Below are positions 56,401 to 64,000 of a stretch of 64,000 nucleotides of DNA, piece by piece. The DNA comes from Larus michahellis (taxonomy: Eukaryota > Chordata > Aves > Charadriiformes > Laridae): assembly GCF_964199755.1 (NCBI RefSeq), contig NC_133906.1, positions 11,594,001-11,658,000 on the forward strand. Direction: 5' to 3'. How positions within the stretch are numbered: the stretch's first letter is position 1; every line of letters starts with the position of its first letter. The notes beneath the pieces are model-generated. The model was not told the DNA's origin, did not search any database, and worked only from the letters and a program-made list of their open reading frames with translations. Made by a program: the position numbers and the translations under genes.

Positions 56401-58704
56401 AAACTGGGGTAAGTAGGTAGGAAAGGAAGAATGACAGTGCCAAAACAAACAGAATCTACCACAGCACTCTGTCAGTATCCCATTTCTTTCAGTATTACAG
56501 CATTTCCAGCTTGAGCATCACTACTGACCCTAATGCTGTCCAGACACATGGAGGAAAGTGTCAAGTAATGTTGAGTGTCGCAGCTCAAAATCAGCACTAG
56601 AAACTACATACAAACCACAAAACCCAAGGGAAGAAGTCTCATCGGAAAGGCCCTACCCTGTTCTGTACCAACTTCAGTCCACAGCCATTCTGGAGCACAA
56701 TGCAACTGCCACGCTCCTGCTGTAACAAAAACAAGCACCATCAGCCCTGTCACCGCTCTGTGACACAGAGACAGTCCACAACCTTCATTACCACAGGTAT
56801 GAATGTGAGAGCAATCTGGTTTGGCCTCAATCCATGCTACCTCACCCTTGTAACAAGACACTAGTCAAAAACGACGTACAATTTTTTCACAACACAAGGT
56901 GAAGCCCAAGCAGATCTGCACTGAGCCTGGAACTCCAAAGACTCCACCTAAAACAATCCAAATGCAAAAGGCCGATTAAGGATGGCCTCGATACCTCTGC
57001 CTCCTCCTTGTGAGATTTAGCCACCGTGCAAACTGGATCATTAGTCAAAGCAAAGCAGTTGTCCAAAATTCAAAATTTAAAAAGTCTTCAAGTAGCACAG
57101 TGCTTTATTATCCTGATACACAGCAAGTAACAAATACATGCATTTATAATTCTGTGTGCAAAGTATCTTTAAGATGTTACTTTCAAAACAGCACTTTGAG
57201 AAAACGCTTGAGATTCTTTCCAGTTGGTTTATGCAGTTAACATGTTTTTGAAATTTAGATGGCTAAAATGCCTTAGATCAGCTTAGCTAAGGTCAGATCC
57301 CACTCCAGCAGCTTGATGTTACTGAGAGCACCAGGACATGGTGTCACCGCTGTCACCACACAGTCCCACCGCTTTCCCTTGCACACGCGACCCAGCCACC
57401 TCCACGGCGTGCACCTTTAGCAAACATGTAGAAACTAAGCACTCACAAGTAATGGCTCATGGCCTGCAATCTTCCTCCATGCTGCTTGCTTAAGGGTCCA
57501 ATGAAGGAAAATGCACAAGAGATGGGAAGGGCAATTAATAACCTTTTTTTTAATATATTAGCTAGCTACTCTATTGACTTAACAACATCATCAGACTGAA
57601 CTCTTCCACTGAAGTCTTTGTCGACAAGTTTTTTCTTACACGTTAGGAGCAGGAACATAAACTACTGGACTACTCTCTCTCCCATATGCTGCACTGCTTT
57701 TTTCCACCTTACCCAGTAAAACTCATGACAGCTGTCACGCAGCTGAACACTTCCAGATAGGAGCTGTTTTGGACGGTTTTGGTTTACTCCAAACAAGAAA
57801 GTGATGATGGCAGGTGTATCTCTTGGATAACAAGTGCTATCCAAGTCAAATTTTGGATCTAACAGCAACCTCGTAGCCCTGTGGCTGCATGGTCAACATG
57901 AGTCTATCAAGCCAACCAAATCAGAAACTCCAAGCCATGCGCATTAGACACAGTACCACTTTATGCACGCTGTATCTCAAGCCATTTATTTAACATCCCT
58001 TGCACTCTGAAATGAATCCAGTAATTGTGGTGTATTTTATACCAGGCAGAGCCAAATATGCTAATCACTATGCTTTGCTTTTTAAGAGGAATTTATTTCA
58101 GAAAATGTTTGCATTCCTACAGAAGCTTCCTGCCATCGGAGACCTCCTTGCTGCACAGCCAGAGACAGACTGCCTTTTGAAGCAGCACCAGGCCATTTTG
58201 TACACTAAGAACTCTTTCACCACCCCCCAGACCTATCCTTAAAAAGTGACACCTTTTTTCCTTAATTTATATGAAAATTATCAGTTCTCATTTTTCTCTG
58301 CTATTAGTAACTTGACATACTTGAGCTATTAGAAAGCGTGAGTTTCGTAAAATATATTTGTTTTGGACACATATACAAATTTTGTCAAATATTGTGCTTT
58401 TTGTTGCTATTTCTTCTAAAATGCACCTTTACCTGCTGTCTGCCTGCATCCCAAAGCATCATAAAAAACAACTTGAGTGAAACAATAGCAAGACAATCTT
58501 TTTTGACTACTATTGGGACTGTAAAGATGATGATATCTTGTTTCACAAAACACATCACCTAGAAATCCAAGTAAACTGTTCCTAATCCCAAGCATTCTAC
58601 AACCCAGCAAGAAAAGGATGAGGACCTCCAGTTCAGAACTCTGAAGGAAAAGCAACACCTTAAATTGCAGGTTTGATACCCTGACTTTTTAAACCATTTA
58701 AAAT

Positions 58705-58850
58705 AGGTACCTGTATAATTGGCAAGTGGCAAATACAACACTTGTATTTAGAAATAGGAAAGAACGAACCTGAAATTACTAGTCTATTGAGACAACACTA
58801 GTGGTTTCACAAATATTTGGCAATAACTTTCAGAAGAGTAAGTTTCAGGT
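58705..58850 (+). mobile_element. Ancient CR1-like LINE relic
   Basis: AAGTGGCAAATACAACACTTG, then TATTTAGAAATAGGAAAGA and CCTGAAATTACTAGTC follow, with substitutions, the CR1 reverse-transcriptase text that encodes WRVANVTPIFKKG and GNYRPVS. Frames are broken. Assigned by eye only. Confidence 0.4.
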
Positions 58851-61800
58851 GAGGGCTGGAGGAGGGGGCTGCAAAAAAAAAAAAAAAAAGAATAGCAATA
58901 AATGTAAAGAGTTAAAAGACAGTTTTATCTATGTATCTTACGTATAATACGAAGGAATTTTTTTTACTGTTTCCAACCTGAACTTGAGTATCCAAAGCAT
59001 TAAATGGCACTGCACTAAAAATGAAGAAGGCTGGGATTTACAAAAGTCTAAGGGGAATGGTAAAAGTAGGATGAAAATTATTAGGTTTAAAATGGCAAGT
59101 ATTGGAGCAGTAGAATTATTATTGCAACACAATCAATAATGTCACTGATAAAGCTGGCATAAAAAGTATCAAATTTCTTTAGACACATTCCTGGCCTCAA
59201 GACTAATGGTACCTTATGCAGACCAGAGAAGAATCTGAGGAGCTTTTGGAAGTTCTTACAACCACAGCCTCTGAAAACTCGCTATTCCAATTGCTAATTC
59301 TGGTTTCCCTCACTCTTTTCCTTTGCTTTCAAAGTTTGGCATCTTCCTTGAAAAAATATTAGTGATAAAGTAGTAGTACATCTCATTTTTGCTGAGTTTT
59401 ATAGATTAAATTGGATAAAGTAAAAAATTTATTTTAGGTTATTAGATGATAGACCACATGACTATAGCTAAACCCAATCTCAAAGAAAAGCTTTAACCTG
59501 GAGGTTAATGCCACATTCTCAACAATCTGAAAATAAGAAGCCAAAGCAAGTACTTCGCAAGTAGAAAATTATGCTATTCTTTAGAAGGACGCCTAAGAAA
59601 CTGTCAGCCTCTCTCCAAAATCACCAACTTCAATGTCATTTAGCATACTAACCATCTCTAACAAATGAAACTCGTCTCTGAATACAGTTATTAATGTCAT
59701 AGTTAACAAGGTGGACATCAACAAAACCACTGCTTTTTGGAGTAAATTCAGAAAGATGGCAAAAGGTCTGCTACACACGCAAAAAGTGCAAAGAAAACTT
59801 GACTATACAAGAAAACCTCTCCATCTTTCTTTGTGTTTTGCAAACAGCACCATCCAGAGTAGGTGGGACACTAAAAAGGGACTTCCAGCAGCAAGTACCG
59901 GCAACAAGGCAGTCACTGCCAAGCAGCATCACCTCAGAAGGGCACAGTCACTTAATCAATGAGAACAAGACAGAAGCAGTAAGATTTTTTCCAACTACAG
60001 ATAAGCTTGCCGTAAGAACAGTTTCAAAATAAAACGTACTTAGAAACTACAGCAGAAAATAAATCTGCCCCTGATTGAAAAGTCGAATGCTTTGATTAGT
60101 TAGCTCATCTAATCAAAAGGAGGTAGCACAAATTACTAGATGCAGACACCAGCGGCTTCACAGGGAAAGCATGAAGCATTGCGCACCTAACTGAAGTGAC
60201 AAGCACAGTGACCTCAGGACAATAACTATGTGGAGGTAAAACTCAGTTTTGTTTTGGTTCTGTAATCAGCAGTTGAAACAGGAAACATTAAGACTCCTTA
60301 GAGAGCACTCTACCACTACCAAGAGAAGTTACTGTAGGAGCAAGTATATTTTACAATCACATTAAAAAAAAAATTTATTCAACAACCAAACGCAAACATG
60401 ATATACAGACTTTCATTACACTAGCTAAGTCTTCTTGGAAAGACATTTCGCCAAACGTTTCTATAAGAACGTGATGTGGTTATATACAAATATTTTTGAA
60501 GCTACCATCAGCTTGGAAGTTGGTTTAAAAAGTGGGAGCTCTGTAAAAACCTCAAGCACATGGTGGCAACACAGAGAATTCAAAAGATGAGCATGGAAAA
60601 GCCCTAGAAATGTGAACAAGCACAAGACAGACCTTGAAGGAGGAAAGAATGGTCAGTCTAATTAATAATCAAGGAATTCACTGAAGCACAGAATCAGATC
60701 AGGCAAAAGAAAATAGCTACTAAGCACACAGAATTTGCCCAAGGAATATGTATATACAAACTACATGCAGAAGATTGTTTTCCTACAAAATGAATGCCTT
60801 GTACCCTCAGAAGTTAAAACTACAAAACAGGTTTCTTCAAGCAACTGCTTGGTTAAAACACTGGCTTACCTTTTTCGTCCAAAATGTTTAGGAAATGGAC
60901 TGCCACCAAAGCAGAGAGATGTAACACAGAAATAACTCAAGACAAAAACCCCAAGCAACTTTATGATAATCACTTGCATTTCAAGTAGAAGTTGCTCCAT
61001 ACCCACAAGTCCCTTTTCAACCTCCTACGAAATAATCAGTCTTCCATTCGAAACCTGACAGAAAAAAGTATGCAACTGCTAGTATTCCACAGGAATTTCT
61101 GCACCAGGCCTGCAGTCACACCTAGAAGCACTAACAAACAAAAGAAACCTTTCAAACTTCTAGTATGTGCACTGATACCTCCCACTGAAAACTGAGAAAA
61201 CATCTTACAATGGATATTACAGAAACCTGACTTTCTACAACCATTTGGATGATGCTCAGCTGCCAACCTGTAGCTCAAAACCCTTACCAGTTACAGTGCT
61301 GAACTACAGTCATTACAAACTGTCATTACAAAGATTCAATCTTTTGGATTTATTTGAAGTGTGATACATACAACCACCTTATAGAAAAACATACTAACAA
61401 ATGTGTCAAGACAGGGATCTGAATTATGATTTTAAGTACCAGTATTCAACTTGCTAAATTTTACTTTATTTGCACAGCTCTTACTGAGTCTACTGCTTTC
61501 TCTAGCCATAACTAAAAACCCAGCTAAATGAAGTGATGGTATATTCACCAAACAGACCGTAAAACATATGGTTTCTACTTTCCCAGCTTATGGCATTTTG
61601 TTTGGTAGAAAGCAAGCCCTGTACGTACCATGTAAACACTGTCCACCCAAGAAAATAAACTGACAAAGGAAAAATACGCTATGTTTTGACAATGATGGGA
61701 AAAAAAAAATAATCTAAGGTCTTGCCAAAGCACATTTTATTTTTCTAGCTTTTTCCCCTTGTTTCTGTTGTTACACTTCAACACTACAAAACAATACTCA

Positions 61801-63854
61801 AAAAGGTCAAAAGAAATAATTTTGATGAAATCTCTAAATCTCTTGTGCCTGTAATTGGAACACTCAACTTCTTCAAAGACAAACAGTTTGGCTGCAAATG
61901 CAAACACTTCCAAGGAGCTTCCTGCAGACAGACTTTGCCAGTACACAGTAACTTTCCAGCTTTCACTTGCAAAAGCTCGGTCTGAATACTCCTACGAATT
62001 TAACATGCAAGAACACTATAACTTTTCATATCACTTATATCAGCAGAAATAAAACTTGTAGATGCAGTTACCACTAAATATAAAGAGGATGAGTTAACTC
62101 TAAGTAAGACTAGATTCCTTGAATATACATTTTAAGCAGTAAGCCTATTCGAGCAGCAATTTTCCAAAGTGAACCATGGTTCACTCAGTCCAAACTACTG
62201 AATATGAAATCCTTGATTCTGCTGCTACAAACACCATGCAGAAGGAGGAAGAGACCAACCGTCCAAAGCCAGTCTATTTACACATCAGTGATCTCTACAG
62301 AGCATCCACTATCAGATGAGCAAAAGCGTATGTTATAGCCCTTCACTGATGCAAATATACAGCAGTCATGTTGCGTGTAGTTTTACAGCTGAGCATCATT
62401 TCAGAAAACTCACACTTGGCAGCCTGTTGCTGGAAGGCTTAACACAGCTGCGTAGGGACATCCCCATCCGACCAGCACCAGAGAGGACAGGGCAGAGGCA
62501 GGGACTAGGTGGACCTTCCACCTTGCCCAGTACAGCTTTTCTTTCATTGACACAAATGTAAAATACTCAGACTGTTGCATTAAAGGCAGCATTTCTGTGT
62601 CTTGGAAGTTTACCTTCTCAATCTAGAGCTTCTGTAGTTCTACCTAGACTCCCCCAAACATATTTATTTTGTGCAAGTCTGATAGGTTTAAATTATATTG
62701 ATTTTACTGCACTTGTGCAGATCAGCATAGCATGTGTTCAATAGCATGACACTTCCTAAAATACCAGAAACACTGCATAAACACCACGTAGGCACAGTGA
62801 GCATTCAAAGCGGGCATTTCTGTAGTTCCCAGGAACAAAGCAGTTCAGCTGAAACTCCTGCATACGTATAGTAATTGCTACCAGGTGTCAAGAAAAGTAT
62901 CCTCAAATAAGGAAAAGGGGAGAAAAAAAAAAAAGAGAAGGACAGGAACTTCGAGTGTCTTGGTTAACAGAAACATGGAAGACAGGCGGGTGAAAAGGTA
63001 CCCAGCAGATACGGAATCAGTGAGTGCTGTGTAAGGACAACTCTGTAAAGGGCTTAATCAAACGCGTGCAGGCCAATTAGCCTCTCTTGCACACTGCCAC
63101 ACAAATTTTGTTACTGTTATTTCTCCGTAACCTGTATTTTGGAGGAACAGTCCTTCACCTCCCGGTCCCACTGCCAGCCCCAGTAACACCACTGCCGAGA
63201 TCAGTCCTACCAGCTCTTCCACAGCCACCATCTGCCCTGTCCCTCACTACCTGTGAGCTGGGATGGCTCCTTCGCTTGAGTCTCCACCTCATTCCTCACC
63301 TGTAACTTGATAACCACCTCAGATCTGCCAGGATCCTTCTGAGAATTTTGCAAGTCACACCAAGTTTCCTCTACTGCAGTTACACCACCAAAGAAGCCAA
63401 GACCCCCCCTTTTTTTTTTTGTTTTAAATAAATCATGTAAACTTATACTTACTAAAGCTTCAAATGCAGAGGTATTCCATCCCCCTCATATCATACCCGC
63501 TCCTTGCATTTCAGTAGTATAAATGGTTATAAAATCCCTCATGACGCTATTGAGCCTTGAAAAAAGTAATCAGTGGAGCCACAGAAGACATTGCTCACTG
63601 TATGAACACAAATTTTCAGTGTGGATGTCTGTCTCTAACACATAGGAAGACAGAAAGGCTATCAGAAAAAACACAATTGTGGCATAACAAATATTCATAA
63701 TACTTTGTCCCTAGGCCACCAATAAAGTATCAGAGAATAAGTGGAGAAAACATGCACCTACTACTTTTACAGTCAGCTCTCCTTCGAAGAACTGCATTTT
63801 ACTTGCAACGCAAGTAAAAATTTATTTGAAAAAAATGTTCAACATCCTGTTTGT

Positions 63855-64000
63855 TCTTAAACATCTCTTTTACAGCAAGAAGCATGAAAGATAGGCCTCC
63901 TGGTCTTACCAACATCCATCCAGCTCAGTGTTCTGCCCTCAACAGCAGCAACAGGAGACATGACTTATGGAGTGAGTCAAAGCCTAGGCCACTTTCTGTG
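63855..64000 (-). mobile_element. Ancient CR1/L3-like 3'-end relic
   Basis: The plus strand reads CCTCCTGGTCTTACCAACAT, CCATCCAGCTCAGTGTTCTG, CCCTCAACAGCAGCAACAGG. This order fits the reverse complement of an old amniote CR1 3' region (usually 'ggtctgacca ... catctagctcagtatcctg ... gacagcagcca'). It continues to or past the window end. Confidence 0.5.

Noticed and set aside
63906..63961. Short ATG exon with a GTAAGA donor as KDM3B exon 1
   Set aside because: It leaves one extra base, out of phase with exon 2, lacks the alanine-rich N-terminus, and fits an old CR1 3' end.

Overview
The window is vertebrate nuclear DNA, almost certainly from a bird. The evidence is a multi-exon gene with GT-AG introns, many CR1 LINE fragments whose young 3' ends finish in the short ATTCTATG-type repeat, and two copies of a long LTR family that I know from avian genomes. 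I cannot name the species. A non-galliform bird is my guess from the LTR family, not a proof.

One gene explains all the solid coding signal: KDM3B (JMJD1B), the JmjC-domain histone H3 lysine-9 demethylase, on the minus strand. I could place 23 coding exons between 48895 and 4738. They total 5064 nt, which is 1687 codons plus a TAG stop. Every junction has a GT donor and an AG acceptor, and every reading frame joins, so the gene looks intact. From memory human KDM3B is 1761 residues with 24 coding exons. The residues numbered 1-1687 here sit exactly 74 below the human numbering at the zinc finger, the LXXLL motif, the iron ligands and the stop. The missing first exon (start codon, alanine-rich N-terminus) and the promoter must lie beyond position 64000.

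Layout. 1-3464: region downstream of the gene, with CpG-richer patches in the first 1.4 kb and a TA/CA microsatellite, but no recognisable gene. 3465-4737: probable 3' UTR with two candidate poly(A) signals. 4738-15584: exons 24-17, which encode the JmjC domain. 15585-23549: the 8-kb intron 16, which holds a solo LTR and an internally deleted CR1. 23550-29197: exons 16-13. 29198-32862: intron 12, filled by an antisense CR1 with a second CR1 inserted in it in the opposite direction. 32863-39277: exons 12-8, including the C6 zinc finger and the large serine-rich exon 8. 41758-48895: exons 7-2. 48896-64000: 15 kb of intron 1, with CR1 pieces, a truncated LTR, a MIR-like fossil SINE and old CR1 relics.

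I found no second confident gene, no RNA gene and no novel system. The most open item is a protein-like 123-codon reading frame in intron 2 (47918-48289, minus) that I cannot assign. Several repeat relics also look older than birds themselves.
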